This document shows positions 35,310 through 44,575 of a DNA stretch of 64,000 nt, in pieces. The translations under genes were made by a program, and so were the position numbers. The notes beneath the pieces were generated by a model. The model ran no database searches. It was not told where the DNA came from and saw only the letters and a list, made by a program, of their open reading frames with translations. Position 1 is the first letter of the stretch, and each line of letters opens with the position of its first letter. The stretch is taken from contig OZ250159.1 of NCBI GenBank assembly GCA_965237785.1, positions 1,426,001 to 1,490,000 on the forward strand, in the 5' to 3' direction. The stretch is from UBA6522 sp965237785. Lineage in GTDB: Bacteria > Pseudomonadota > Gammaproteobacteria > Steroidobacterales > Rariloculaceae.

Positions 35310-36893
35310 CTAGTCCACCTGCGGAGGCTTATCGAACGTGTGCAGGGGCGCAGGCGACGGCAACGTCCATTCCAGGCCTTCGGCGCCCTCCCAAACCTGG
35401 CCGGTCGCCTTGCCGGAGCCGCCGCGTACGGCATCCACAACGATATAGAGGAACAGGAACTGGGTCAGGCCCAGAATCCCGGCGCCGATGCTGGAAACCA
35501 TATTCAGCTCCGCATACGGCAACGCGTAGTCGACGATCCGCCGCGGCATGCCGCCGAGTCCGGCAAAGTGCATCGGGAAGAACGTCAGGTTCAGGCCAAA
35601 AACCGCGGACCAGAAGTGGATTTTGCCCAGCTTCTCGTTATACATGTTGCCCGTCCATTTGGGCAGCCAGTAGTAGACCGCCGCCATCGTCGCGAAGATC
35701 GCTCCGGGGTACAGCACATAGTGCAGATGCGCCACCACGAAGAAGGTGTCGTGGTACTGGAAGTCGGCCGGCACGACGGCCAACATCAGGCCCGAGAATC
35801 CGCCGATGGTAAACATCACCACGAAACCGACCGCGAACAACATGGGCGTCTCGAAGGTCATGGAACCTCGCCACATGGTGGCGACCCAGTTGAATACCTT
35901 CACCCCCGTGGGCACCGCGATCAGCATGGTCATGTACATGAAAAACAGCTCGCTGATCAGGGGCATGCCCGTGGTGAACATGTGGTGCCCCCAAACGACG
36001 AACGACAGGAACGCAATGGACGCCGTTGCGTAGACCATCGAGTGATAGCCGAACAGTTTCTTGCGGGCGAAGGTGGGGATAATCTGCGACGCGATCCCGA
36101 ACCCGGGCAGGATCATGATGTAGACCTCGGGATGCCCGAAGAACCAGAACACATGCTGGAACAGCACCGGGTCACCGCCGCCGGCGGCATTGAAGAAACT
36201 GGTGCCGAAGTGACGGTCGGTGAGCATCATGGTGACCGCGCCGGCCAGCACCGGCATGACCATGATCAACAGGAACGCGGTAATCAGCCAGGTCCACACG
36301 AACAGGGGCATCTTCATCAGCGTCATGCCCGGCGCGCGCAGATTGAAAATGGTCACGATGATGTTGATGGCGCCGAGAATCGAGGAGATACCCATCAAGT
36401 GCACACCGAATATAAGGTAATCGGTGCTTGGGGGACCGTAGGTGGTCGAAAGCGGCGCGTAGAGCGTCCAGCCGAAATTCGGCGCACCGCCTTGCATGAA
36501 CAGCGACGACAGCAGCATGAAGAAGGCGAAGGGCAGAATCCAGAAGCTGAAGTTGTTGAGCCGGGGCAACGCCATGTCCGGCGCGCCGATCATCATCGGG
36601 ATCATCCAGTTGGCCAGGCCCACGAAGGCCGGCATCACCGCGCCGAACACCATGACCAGGCCATGCAGAGTCACCATCTGATTGTAAAAATCGGCGCCGA
36701 CGAATTGCAAGCCCGGCTGCGCCAACTCTGTGCGGAAGACCATGGCCATGGCTCCACCAATGATGAACAGGGTGAAGCTGAGGCAAAGGTACAGCGTGCC
36801 GATTTCCTTATGGTTGGTCGTGAGCACCCAGCGAAGGATAAAGGCGATCAGCGGGTGTCGTGCCGGGGGGATGGTGCCTGCGTGGGCGATCAT
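35310..36893 (-). CDS. ctaD: Cytochrome c oxidase subunit I
   Basis: Catalytic subunit of a haem-copper oxidase, 527 residues from the ATG at 36891-36893; a TTG three codons upstream also keeps the frame. It shows VTLHGLVMVFGAVMPAFVGLANW, PDMALPRLNNFSFW (D-channel region), and WFFGHPEVYIMILPGFGI with the Glu of A1-type oxidases. The CuB histidines and haem ligands in FFVVAHLHYVLYPG are present. It lies 10 bases after ctaC and before ctaG. Confidence 0.95.
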   Translation of the reverse strand: MIAHAGTIPPARHPLIAFILRWVLTTNHKEIGTLYLCLSFTLFIIGGAMAMVFRTELAQPGLQFVGADFYNQMVTLHGLVMVFGAVMPAFVGLANWMIPMMIGAPDMALPRLNNFSFWILPFAFFMLLSSLFMQGGAPNFGWTLYAPLSTTYGPPSTDYLIFGVHLMGISSILGAINIIVTIFNLRAPGMTLMKMPLFVWTWLITAFLLIMVMPVLAGAVTMMLTDRHFGTSFFNAAGGGDPVLFQHVFWFFGHPEVYIMILPGFGIASQIIPTFARKKLFGYHSMVYATASIAFLSFVVWGHHMFTTGMPLISELFFMYMTMLIAVPTGVKVFNWVATMWRGSMTFETPMLFAVGFVVMFTIGGFSGLMLAVVPADFQYHDTFFVVAHLHYVLYPGAIFATMAAVYYWLPKWTGNMYNEKLGKIHFWSAVFGLNLTFFPMHFAGLGGMPRRIVDYALPYAELNMVSSIGAGILGLTQFLFLYIVVDAVRGGSGKATGQVWEGAEGLEWTLPSPAPLHTFDKPPQVD

Positions 36894-36903
36894 GGTCGGC
36901 AAC

Positions 36904-38028
36904 CTAACGGGCAGAATAGACGGTGAGCGGCTGGACGATATCGCCGGTGTCGTTACCGAAGGCGTTGCGCTCGTAGGTAATGACCGCGGCTATATCCAGA
37001 TCCGAGAGTTGCGGCGCCCAGGACTGCATTTCGGTGTCGACCACGCCGTTCAGGACGCGGTCCAGATGGTCGACTATGGGCCCGTTGGCGATCAGGCTGC
37101 CGATCAATGCCGGATACGTGATGCCCTGGCCCGAGCCGTCCGGTTGATGACAGGTGGCGCAATGCTGAATGAATACCGCCTCGCCCATGGGCATCAGTTC
37201 TTCCATCGACCAATCGCGGCTACGGGCGGCGACGGCGGCTTCGCCGGCCAATTCATTGGCGACTCGTTGATCCTCGATCCAGGTGGCAAACTCCTCCGCG
37301 GGAACCACCTCCACCACCACCGGCATGTACGCGTGGTTCATGCCACAGAGTTCGGTGCACTGCCCCCTGTAAACGCCGGGTACGTTAACCAGCGTCCACG
37401 CTTCGTTGATGAATCCCGGGACCGCATCCTGTTTCACCGCGAAATCCGGCACCCACCAGGAATGGATGACGTCGTCGGAACTGGTGAGGAAACGGACCTT
37501 GAGCCCGGCCGGGATTACCAGCGGGTTGTCCACCTCAAGCAAGTAGTTCTCGCCCTTTTCCTCGGTGTTGTTGATCTGTTCCGTGGGCGTGGCCAGATTG
37601 CTGTAGAACCCGATTCCGGATTCAACGTACTGGTAGTGCCATTTCCACTGGGAAGCGGTAATTAGGACCGTCACATCCGCATCGCTGTTGTCCTCGATGT
37701 CGCGCAATGTCAACGTCGCCGGCACCGCCATACCTATGAGTATGAGTGTCGGGATCAGGGTCCAGATCACTTCGACCTTGGTGCTCTCGTGGAAATTCGC
37801 CGGTACCGGATGTTTGGATCGTCGATGGGCAAAGATCGTGTAGAACATGGCGCCGAACACGATGATGCCGACAACCGCGCAAACCCACAGGCTTATATGG
37901 TGCAGCGCCTGGATGCGCTGGCTCATATCGGTCACCCCCTCGCGCATATCCCAACCCTGGGCAAGGACGCGATGGGGAATAAGAATCGGGAATGCGGGAA
38001 TCAGGCGGTGGGAAAGAAGTTTGGGCAT
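36904..38028 (-). CDS. ctaC: Cytochrome c oxidase subunit II with fused cytochrome c (caa3 type)
   Basis: From the ATG at 38026-38028 the product is 374 residues with a signal peptide (cleavage near VLAQG) and two membrane helices. The CuA domain has HSWWVPDF and the copper motif CTELCGMNHAYM. A C-terminal cytochrome c domain with CATCHQPDG at about residue 290 makes it a caa3-type subunit. An open frame reaches 38190, but that part lacks similarity. The oxidase can therefore take electrons directly through its own haem c. Confidence 0.92.
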   Translation of the reverse strand: MPKLLSHRLIPAFPILIPHRVLAQGWDMREGVTDMSQRIQALHHISLWVCAVVGIIVFGAMFYTIFAHRRSKHPVPANFHESTKVEVIWTLIPTLILIGMAVPATLTLRDIEDNSDADVTVLITASQWKWHYQYVESGIGFYSNLATPTEQINNTEEKGENYLLEVDNPLVIPAGLKVRFLTSSDDVIHSWWVPDFAVKQDAVPGFINEAWTLVNVPGVYRGQCTELCGMNHAYMPVVVEVVPAEEFATWIEDQRVANELAGEAAVAARSRDWSMEELMPMGEAVFIQHCATCHQPDGSGQGITYPALIGSLIANGPIVDHLDRVLNGVVDTEMQSWAPQLSDLDIAAVITYERNAFGNDTGDIVQPLTVYSAR

Positions 38029-38234
38029 TCGGTTCAGCGCTCCGATGCCGTCAAGAGCGCAGCCAGTGACGCTGCGCGGCATCACGGACACATGCCCGAA
38101 GGTGCTTGAACCAATGCGCTCGCGACGATCACTGGATGGAATTTTCCCCGATAATTCTTGGCGTGCCATGTATCTCGCGCGCGGTAGCATAGGTCAAGAC
38201 GCCGCCAAGTTCAAAGTAAATTGCCAGGACGGCT

Positions 38235-38645
38235 CTAACGGCTCAATTGGGCGACTGTTCGTAGCTGGAGAGTCCCGTCCCAATCCCGGTATCGAACGGC
38301 TTCCGAACGTTCGATATGACCATTCCAGTCGCCATGTTCGGCCAGCAGAAACGCATCGCCGTCGACCTTGGCTTGCCGCGGGACGCCTTCCCAATCCACG
38401 AATGCGATGCTGGCGTTGGTGTGACGGCTCCAATCGGTCGTGTCGTGCGGGATCTGCACGAATTCACCGTTGACGATCCACGTGGTCCACTGCACGTTGT
38501 TCCACGCGACGAACTCCATCGCGCGCTGGGCCCAGGCCTCGTTGACCGGACCGGTGTCCGTATCCGATGTCAGTTCGAATGCCAACCTCGCGGCGCCGAC
38601 GGTCACCAACACAGCCGCTACGAGTCCTACCAACACCCTACCCAT
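38235..38645 (-). CDS. Membrane-anchored protein of unknown function in the cox cluster
   Basis: From the ATG at 38643-38645 the product is 136 residues. One N-terminal hydrophobic segment (RVLVGLVAAVLVTVGAARLAF) is followed by a soluble Trp-rich domain (NNVQWTTWIV, DTTDWSRH, DWEGVPRQ, DWNGHIER, YRDWDGTLQL). The repeated DW(E/N/D)G pieces look like short beta turns. I do not recognise a family. It lies between surf1 and ctaC on the same strand, with 206 bases before ctaC. That gap may hold the ctaC promoter, but none was identified. Confidence 0.6.
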   Translation of the reverse strand: MGRVLVGLVAAVLVTVGAARLAFELTSDTDTGPVNEAWAQRAMEFVAWNNVQWTTWIVNGEFVQIPHDTTDWSRHTNASIAFVDWEGVPRQAKVDGDAFLLAEHGDWNGHIERSEAVRYRDWDGTLQLRTVAQLSR

Positions 38646-38777
38646 GACACGCTCCAACCAGATTCCGGCGCGCGTATTGCACCAGATTGTTCGCCCGGAG
38701 TCCACAACCGCCGCGCGGTGCCGGCGCACGGCACGACGTATCCCCGTTTTCTTGCGCACAGACCCCGGAAGCAGCCG

Positions 38778-39554
38778 TCACGGCCGCCTTGAGCGCAGAC
38801 CCAGGACCACCCCCATCACGGCGAGCACGCCGGCAAACGAAAACCACTGAATCGCGTAGCCTATATGCCGCTCCGGGGTCATGGACCGTGGCCGCCAGGC
38901 GCGGACGTACCCGTCAGGCGCCTCGGGCGAGAGCAGCAGTTGGTAGGGCCGTAGCGCGTGCCCAAGGCGCACTTCCAGATCGTCGAAGGTGGGAAACAGA
39001 ACAACCTGAGGCCAGCCGTTTCCCGGCTCCCCCGGATCGTCAAAGGTCAGACCGGGGCGCGGCAGCGCGTCGATCCGCGCCCGAACAACGCGGGTCGCTT
39101 CGCCCACGTCTACTTCGGGAAGCTGCCGGCGCTCGGGATCCGCCGGCACCCAACCCCGGTTCACAAGCAACCAGGACGCGTCGCCGGCAGAACGAAACGG
39201 TGTCAGCACATGGTAGCCCGCGCGCCCCTCGTGGGTGATGCTGTCGAGCAGGATTTGCCTGGACGACAGGTACTGTCCGCGTAGTTCGAGCCAGCGGTAG
39301 CGGTGTTGCTCGAAGTCCTCCCCGCCGATGGGTGCACTGAGTGCCGGACGCTCGCCGGCTTCCGAAAACCTTTCAAAACTCGCCGCGCGCTGCTCGGCCC
39401 GCCGCAGTTGCCAGGTACCCAGCGACAGGAAGAGAACCATCGCGAGCGTAAAGCCAACGACGAGAAACGTGTTTCTAGCGCTTTTTTGCGCGCTTATGGG
39501 ACCGGTCACGCTGATCCCCCCAGATGCTCGCGTTGTCGCACCGCCCGACGCCAT
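38778..39554 (-). CDS. SURF1 family cytochrome oxidase biogenesis protein
   Basis: SURF1 helps insert haem a into subunit I. The 258-residue product has one helix near the N-terminus with FLSLGTWQLRRAEQRAA and one at the C-terminus. The periplasmic part shows WLELRGQYLSSRQILLD, GYHVLTPF, WLLVNRGWVP, and a closing RHIGYAIQWFSFAGVLAVMGV, all hallmarks. A GTG fifteen codons into the frame could be the real start. It is upstream of the Trp-rich protein and ctaC. Confidence 0.92.
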   Translation of the reverse strand: MASGGATTRASGGISVTGPISAQKSARNTFLVVGFTLAMVLFLSLGTWQLRRAEQRAASFERFSEAGERPALSAPIGGEDFEQHRYRWLELRGQYLSSRQILLDSITHEGRAGYHVLTPFRSAGDASWLLVNRGWVPADPERRQLPEVDVGEATRVVRARIDALPRPGLTFDDPGEPGNGWPQVVLFPTFDDLEVRLGHALRPYQLLLSPEAPDGYVRAWRPRSMTPERHIGYAIQWFSFAGVLAVMGVVLGLRSRRP

Positions 39555-39627
39555 ATTACAAGCGCGCGGACTCGGGAGCGAACTGAATTGACACGGCGGG
39601 ATAGCAACGACGAAAACCGTGGCGACT

Positions 39628-40623
39628 TCAGAGATTGATAAGCACCCGTTGCATCAAACGCTCGCCATTTTCGGCATCCAGCTCGAGTTTTATCGGCACG
39701 CACCACAGATTCGCGTGGACGTGCGATTGGCACTTCACTGCATCCTTCTCCGTCACCAGGACAGGCCTGGAATCGCCAAAGTTGAGATTTTCGGCGTCGA
39801 GCTTCGCGTGATCGGGCATGGCGTGACGGATTACGTCGAGGCCGGCCGTCTCCAACAGATCGAAAAATCGCGCGGGATGGCCGATTCCCGCGACGGCGTG
39901 GACCTTGGTGCCGCGAAATGCCTGCAACGGTTTCCGTGCCGTGCCTGCGACTTGATACAGGTGTTCAGCCACCTCCTCTGCCCGAAATGCCCCGTGGTGT
40001 TCCCAACTACCGCCGTTGACGACGACGGCGTCGACGTCGTCGAGGCGGCACTTCGGCTCACGAAGCGGTCCGGCGGGCAGGCTGAATCCGTTCCCGATAC
40101 CCCGGTTCCCGTCGACCACCGCAATTTCGATCGACCGGTGGAGCGCGTAGTGTTGCAGGCCATCGTCGGACAGGATGACGTCCACCTGCCCCGTGGCGAA
40201 CAGCGCTTGCGCGGCAGCGGCGCGATCCGGGTCGACCACCACCGGGCAACCCGTCGCGCGGGCGAGCAGCACCGGCTCGTCCCCGACCCGTTCGGGATCG
40301 CTGTTGCTGTCGACCTGCCGCGGCCAGTCTTTGGCGCTGCCGCCGTAGCCGCGGCTGACGATACCGACCCGGTAGCCCCGTGCCGTAAGTTGTGTGGCGA
40401 GCCAAATGACGACAGGCGTTTTGCCGGTACCCCCGACGGTGATATTGCCGACAACGATGACGGGAACCGGCACCTCGGCAACGGCCCTTAGTCCGAGCCG
40501 GTATTGCAGCCGTCGAATCTCCATCACGACTCGATAGATGCCTCCTATCGGCCACAACAGCCACTTCACCGGGTTCGGGCGGTACCAGATCCAGTTCAGC
40601 GTTCGCTCGATAATCGATCGCAT
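39628..40623 (-). CDS. lpxK: Tetraacyldisaccharide 4'-kinase LpxK
   Basis: LpxK adds the 4' phosphate to the lipid A precursor at the inner membrane. The 331-residue product starts with a membrane-associated helix and has the P-loop GNITVGGTGKTPVVIWLA at about residues 58-75. The catalytic region follows: VGIVSRGYGG, DEPVLLARATGCPVVV and ILSDDGLQHYAL. The C-terminal half has VVVNGG, PARFFDLLE and VLVTEKDAVK. No msbA or kdsB neighbour is present, which is unusual, since these often adjoin lpxK. Confidence 0.94.
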   Translation of the reverse strand: MRSIIERTLNWIWYRPNPVKWLLWPIGGIYRVVMEIRRLQYRLGLRAVAEVPVPVIVVGNITVGGTGKTPVVIWLATQLTARGYRVGIVSRGYGGSAKDWPRQVDSNSDPERVGDEPVLLARATGCPVVVDPDRAAAAQALFATGQVDVILSDDGLQHYALHRSIEIAVVDGNRGIGNGFSLPAGPLREPKCRLDDVDAVVVNGGSWEHHGAFRAEEVAEHLYQVAGTARKPLQAFRGTKVHAVAGIGHPARFFDLLETAGLDVIRHAMPDHAKLDAENLNFGDSRPVLVTEKDAVKCQSHVHANLWCVPIKLELDAENGERLMQRVLINL

Positions 40624-40676
40624 GGCGCGCCCCCTATCCGCAATATCGAGCGATGGGAAGTAGCCGCTCCCTTACT

Positions 40677-41828
40677 CTATCGCACCGAGTATCTGGTGAA
40701 GGCGCCACCCGCCCGGTTCAGGGAGTTTGGCCCTTCCGCGGCGTAGACATTACCCTCCGCATCGACCGCCACACCTTCGCCCGCGGCGCCCTGGTAGACC
40801 CGGTCGTCGCTCTCAAAAGGCGGGATGAATGCGGTGATGCGATCCTCGTCCACAGGCCCGATGCGCACCCCGTTCCTCCAGCCAACGTGGTTGGTCGGGC
40901 TGGACTCGGAGTCGATTGCGTACACCGTATCGTCTTCGGCGATGAAGATCCCGCTAATACGACCATACATGTAGCGCGAGTCGAGGTAGTTGCCTTCCTG
41001 GTCGAAGATCTCGATGCGGTGGTTGCCGCGGTCCGCAACCCACAGACGCCCCTGTGAATCGAATTCCAGCGCATGCGGAGTACGGAACTCACCGTGTCGT
41101 ACACCGATTTGTCCCCACTCCTTCAGGCGGGCGCCGTCGGGAGAGAACTTGATAATCCGCGCCGTGGCTCCCGACGCCCGGCCTTCTTCCATCGCCGCGT
41201 TACTCGTCATACCCTGACCGCTGTGGCCGTCGGCGACGAAGATGCTCCCGTCGGGGGCGACGATGACGTCATTGGGCTGGTTGAACTGGTTCGGCCCGCT
41301 GCCTGGCTGTCCCGGGGTTCCGATGCTCATCAGCAGCCCGCCGACGGGGCTGAACTTGTGGACCTGGTGGCCCTTGGTACCCGCCGCGTTCCCCGCGAAG
41401 TCCGTCACCCACACATTGCCCTCGGCGTCCACGTCGATACCATGAGGCGTCACCATCGCACCGCCACCGAAGTTCGCCAGCACCTCGCCGGTGTTGCGAT
41501 CGAATTTGAAGATCGGATCGACCGGGTTGCTGTCGCAGTTGACGGGCACGTCACCGCCGAAGGTTCTCGCGCCGCAGCGCTCGTAAGCCCATATGTGACC
41601 ATCGATCGGATCGATGTCGATGCCGGCTGTCGAACCCCACTCCCGTCCCGCGGGGAGTTCGCCCCAGTTCGCGGTAACGGTCGGAGCGGGATTCGGCAGG
41701 CCTTCACCTGTAATGAAATTGGCCGTTGACATCGAGCCTGTACCGTCGGAGTCAGGGGAGGAACATCCGCTCAGCACGACGGGGACGCACGCAAACAGTG
41801 CGAATAAAGGGACTCTTGACGAATTCAT
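40677..41828 (-). CDS. NHL-repeat beta-propeller lipoprotein
   Basis: From the ATG at 41826-41828 the product is 383 residues with a signal and lipobox (VVLSGC). Repeated NHL blades carry motifs such as GIDVDAEGNVWVTDFAGN, NDVIVAPDGSIFVADGH, ALEFDSQGRLWVADRGNHRIEIFD and AVDAEGNVYAAEG. The fold resembles peptidyl-alpha-hydroxyglycine lyase-like propellers, but substrate and activity are unknown. It is divergent from tcuA. The 122-base gap must hold both promoters, though none was clear. Confidence 0.8.
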   Translation of the reverse strand: MNSSRVPLFALFACVPVVLSGCSSPDSDGTGSMSTANFITGEGLPNPAPTVTANWGELPAGREWGSTAGIDIDPIDGHIWAYERCGARTFGGDVPVNCDSNPVDPIFKFDRNTGEVLANFGGGAMVTPHGIDVDAEGNVWVTDFAGNAAGTKGHQVHKFSPVGGLLMSIGTPGQPGSGPNQFNQPNDVIVAPDGSIFVADGHSGQGMTSNAAMEEGRASGATARIIKFSPDGARLKEWGQIGVRHGEFRTPHALEFDSQGRLWVADRGNHRIEIFDQEGNYLDSRYMYGRISGIFIAEDDTVYAIDSESSPTNHVGWRNGVRIGPVDEDRITAFIPPFESDDRVYQGAAGEGVAVDAEGNVYAAEGPNSLNRAGGAFTRYSVR

Positions 41829-41950
41829 GTTAGCCCTTCCATATTTTTCCGTAGTTGAGGAAGAAAAATCTGCCTGATCCAAGTCTATACTTCCTCATCG
41901 CCCGGCTCACCCTCTATCCGTAGTTATTCGAATCATTCGGGTTAGAGTAG

Positions 41951-43420
41951 TTGACTCCACTGGTGGAACGGGGACTCCAGGACTTGCCTCCACGAACGAA
42001 CGCTGCCGAAGAACTGGTCGGTCGGCTGAGTGTCGACACCTGGGACGTTCTCGTCATCGGCGGTGGTAATGCGGCACTCTGCGCCGCGATCACGGCGCGG
42101 CGACTTGGCGCCAGCGTGCTCGTGGTCGAGGCGGCGCCGAAGTTTTACCGCGGCGGAAACAGCCGGCACACCCGCAATCTACGCCTCGCTCACGATGCGG
42201 CCACCGGGACGTTGACTGGCCCGTATCCGGAGGACGAGTTCTGGCAGGACCTCGTGGCCGTGACAAAGGGAAATACGGATGAAAGCCTAAGTCGATTCTT
42301 GATTACGGAATCGAAGGGGCTCCGGGATTTCATGACGTCTCTGGGCGTACGCTTTCAACCCCCGATCAGTGGAACCCTGTTGCTGGGACGCACCAATGCG
42401 TTCTTTTTGGGGGGCGGCCGCGCGTTGGTCAATTCCCTTTACATGACAGCCGAGGATGCGGGAATCGAACTTCTCTACGACACCGAAGCGGTCGATCTCG
42501 ATATCCAGGACGGGATGTTCCGGAGCGCGGTCGTGCGCCGACTTGGCGAAGACCATATTGTGAAGGCCCGTGCGATGGTCGCGGCCGCCGGCGGCTTCGA
42601 GGCGAATATCGATTGGTTGAAAGAAAGCTGGGGCGCCGCGGCGGACAACTTTCGAATCCGCGGCACACCCTACAATCGCGGCTCGCTGCTCAAGGTCATG
42701 CTGTCGAAGGGGATCAGGCAGGTCGGCGAGCCCGATCAGTGTCATGCCGTCGCTATTGACGCCCGCGCACCCAAATTCGACGGCGGTATCGCCACGCGGC
42801 TCGACTGTATCGTCTTCGGAATCGTCGTCAATGCGAATGCACAGCGATTCCACGACGAGGGCGAGGACTTCTGGCCCAAGCGCTACGCGATCTGGGGCCG
42901 GCTCGTCGCGGCCCAGCCGAACCAGATTGCCTACGCCATCATCGAGTCGAGCGCCGCGGAGCTATTCATGCCTTCGATCTTCCCGGCCATCGAATCCGAT
43001 ACGCTGGAAGGCCTGGCCGGCGAAATCGATCTCGATCCCGGCGCCTTGCGCCGGACGGTCGATGAATTCAACACGGCGGTCAAAAAGGGCGCCTTCAATC
43101 CTGCCGAGTTGGATGATTGTCACACCGAAGGCCTGGATCCACCGAAGTCACATTGGGCGCGCACGATCGCGCACGGACCCTTTCAGGCCTATCCGCTCGC
43201 CCCCGGCATCACCTTTACCTACCTGGGCGTAGGGGTGAATCGCGAAGCCCGGGTCTTGATGGATAGCGGCCAGCCCGCGAAGAATATCTTTGCCGCCGGC
43301 GAGATCATGGCCGGTAATATCCTGGGTCAGGGCTATCTGGGCGGAATCGGTATGACCATTGGAGCGGTCTTCGGTCGAGTCGCGGGAACGGAGGCCGCCA
43401 ATTATGTCTCGGACCACTGA
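41951..43420 (+). CDS. tcuA: FAD-dependent tricarballylate dehydrogenase TcuA
   Basis: TcuA oxidises tricarballylate, a citrate analogue that inhibits aconitase, to cis-aconitate. The 489-residue product is related to fumarate reductase flavoproteins. The FAD motif is DVLVIGGGNAALCAAI (about residues 32-47), followed by RGGNSRHTRNLR, and a C-terminal FAD segment NIFAAGEIMAGNILGQGYLGGIGMT. The frame begins with a TTG at 41951. A GTG four codons on is an alternative. tcuB follows with a 17-base overlap. Confidence 0.88.
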   Translation: MTPLVERGLQDLPPRTNAAEELVGRLSVDTWDVLVIGGGNAALCAAITARRLGASVLVVEAAPKFYRGGNSRHTRNLRLAHDAATGTLTGPYPEDEFWQDLVAVTKGNTDESLSRFLITESKGLRDFMTSLGVRFQPPISGTLLLGRTNAFFLGGGRALVNSLYMTAEDAGIELLYDTEAVDLDIQDGMFRSAVVRRLGEDHIVKARAMVAAAGGFEANIDWLKESWGAAADNFRIRGTPYNRGSLLKVMLSKGIRQVGEPDQCHAVAIDARAPKFDGGIATRLDCIVFGIVVNANAQRFHDEGEDFWPKRYAIWGRLVAAQPNQIAYAIIESSAAELFMPSIFPAIESDTLEGLAGEIDLDPGALRRTVDEFNTAVKKGAFNPAELDDCHTEGLDPPKSHWARTIAHGPFQAYPLAPGITFTYLGVGVNREARVLMDSGQPAKNIFAAGEIMAGNILGQGYLGGIGMTIGAVFGRVAGTEAANYVSDH

Positions 43421-43439
43421 AATGTCTCGGACCACTGAA
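43404..43439 (+). repeat. 18-bp perfect tandem duplication at the tcuA-tcuB junction
   Basis: The same 18 bases occur twice without a gap, at 43404-43421 and 43422-43439. Each copy begins with ATG and contains the SDHstop end of tcuA in the tcuA frame. As a result tcuB has two identical candidate starts six codons apart, and its N-terminus reads MSRTTE twice. The original junction was probably a short overlap. Confidence 0.95.
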
Positions 43440-44552
43440 GTGGAAACCTCCGACTTCGAACCGTCCGACGCGCCATTGGCCGAGGCCGAGCGCCTGATGC
43501 GCATTTGCAATGCCTGCCGGTATTGTGAGGGGCTGTGTGCGGTATTCCCTGCAATGGAAATGCGGCGCCGGTTCACAGAGGGAGATCTGAATTATCTGGC
43601 GAATCTCTGCCATAACTGCGGCGCCTGCTTCCAGGATTGCCAGTACGCACCGCCGCATGAATTCAAGGTCAACGTTCCGAAGACCTTCGCGCGCGTTCGA
43701 GCCGACAGTTATCAGCGCTATGTCTGGCCGCATGCGCTGGCGCCTCTCTTCGAACGCAATGGCCTAAAGATTGCCGCAGCGGCCGCCGCGGCCGTGGCAG
43801 TTTTCCTGATTTCCTTCATGGCGATTGCGGAACCATCCGTCATGTTCGGCCGCGTAACGGGTGAAGGCGCGTTCTATGCGATCATGCCGCACAACGCGAT
43901 GGCACTGATTTTCGGCGGCGTGTTTCTCTACGCGATCGTGGCCTTCGTCATGGGCTTCCGTGCTTTCTGGAAGGACATTGGCGCCGAGGCTCCGCCCCTT
44001 TCGGATGGCAGGTCGCTCTGGCAAGCTCTGCGCGACGCCGCCACGCTTCGATATCTCGATGGCGGTGGTGCGGGCTGCGGGAACGAGAGCGAACGCCCCG
44101 CGCCCAACCGTCGCCTCTATCATCATCTGACGTTTTATGGCTTCCTGCTGTGCTTCGCCTCAACGTCGGTGGCAACGATCTACCACTACCTCTTGGGCTG
44201 GCAGGCGCCCTACCCCTACTGCAGCCTGCCGGTACTGCTCGGGGCGGTCGGTGGAACAGGCATTACCGTCGGTCCGATCGGCCTCTTCCTGATGAGTCGC
44301 CGCCGCGACCCCGGACTCGGGACCAACGACGACCACAAGGGGATGGATCAAGCCTTCCTGATGATGCTGGTGGCCACCGGCGGGACAGGTCTTGCGTTGA
44401 TGATGTTGCGAACGACACCGCTGATGGGCGCGCTGCTCGCCATTCACCTCGGATTTGTCTTCGCGTTCTTCCTGACCATGCCGTACGGCAAGTTCGTGCA
44501 CGGGATTTATCGAGTCGGTGCGCTGATCCGTTATGCGATGGAACGAGGATAA
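43404..44552 (+). CDS. tcuB: Tricarballylate utilisation protein TcuB (FeS/haem membrane protein)
   Basis: TcuB re-oxidises the flavin of TcuA and passes electrons to the quinone pool. The 382-residue product (376 from the second start) has two 4Fe-4S motifs near the N-terminus, CNACRYCEGLC and CHNCGACFQDC. About five to six membrane helices follow with histidines for haem b, including the YHHLTFYGFLLCFASTSVATIYH and YGKFVHG stretches. No citrate/tricarballylate transporter (TcuC) or LysR regulator (TcuR) is adjacent. Confidence 0.88.
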   Translation: MSRTTEMSRTTEVETSDFEPSDAPLAEAERLMRICNACRYCEGLCAVFPAMEMRRRFTEGDLNYLANLCHNCGACFQDCQYAPPHEFKVNVPKTFARVRADSYQRYVWPHALAPLFERNGLKIAAAAAAAVAVFLISFMAIAEPSVMFGRVTGEGAFYAIMPHNAMALIFGGVFLYAIVAFVMGFRAFWKDIGAEAPPLSDGRSLWQALRDAATLRYLDGGGAGCGNESERPAPNRRLYHHLTFYGFLLCFASTSVATIYHYLLGWQAPYPYCSLPVLLGAVGGTGITVGPIGLFLMSRRRDPGLGTNDDHKGMDQAFLMMLVATGGTGLALMMLRTTPLMGALLAIHLGFVFAFFLTMPYGKFVHGIYRVGALIRYAMERG

Positions 44553-44575
44553 ACGGCCGGAAGAGAAGCCGGCGA

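Noticed and set aside
35265..36926. 553-codon plus-strand open frame
   Set aside because: It lies antisense to ctaD, and the Gln/His/Arg/Gly-rich product is what G/C-biased coding gives when read from the other strand.
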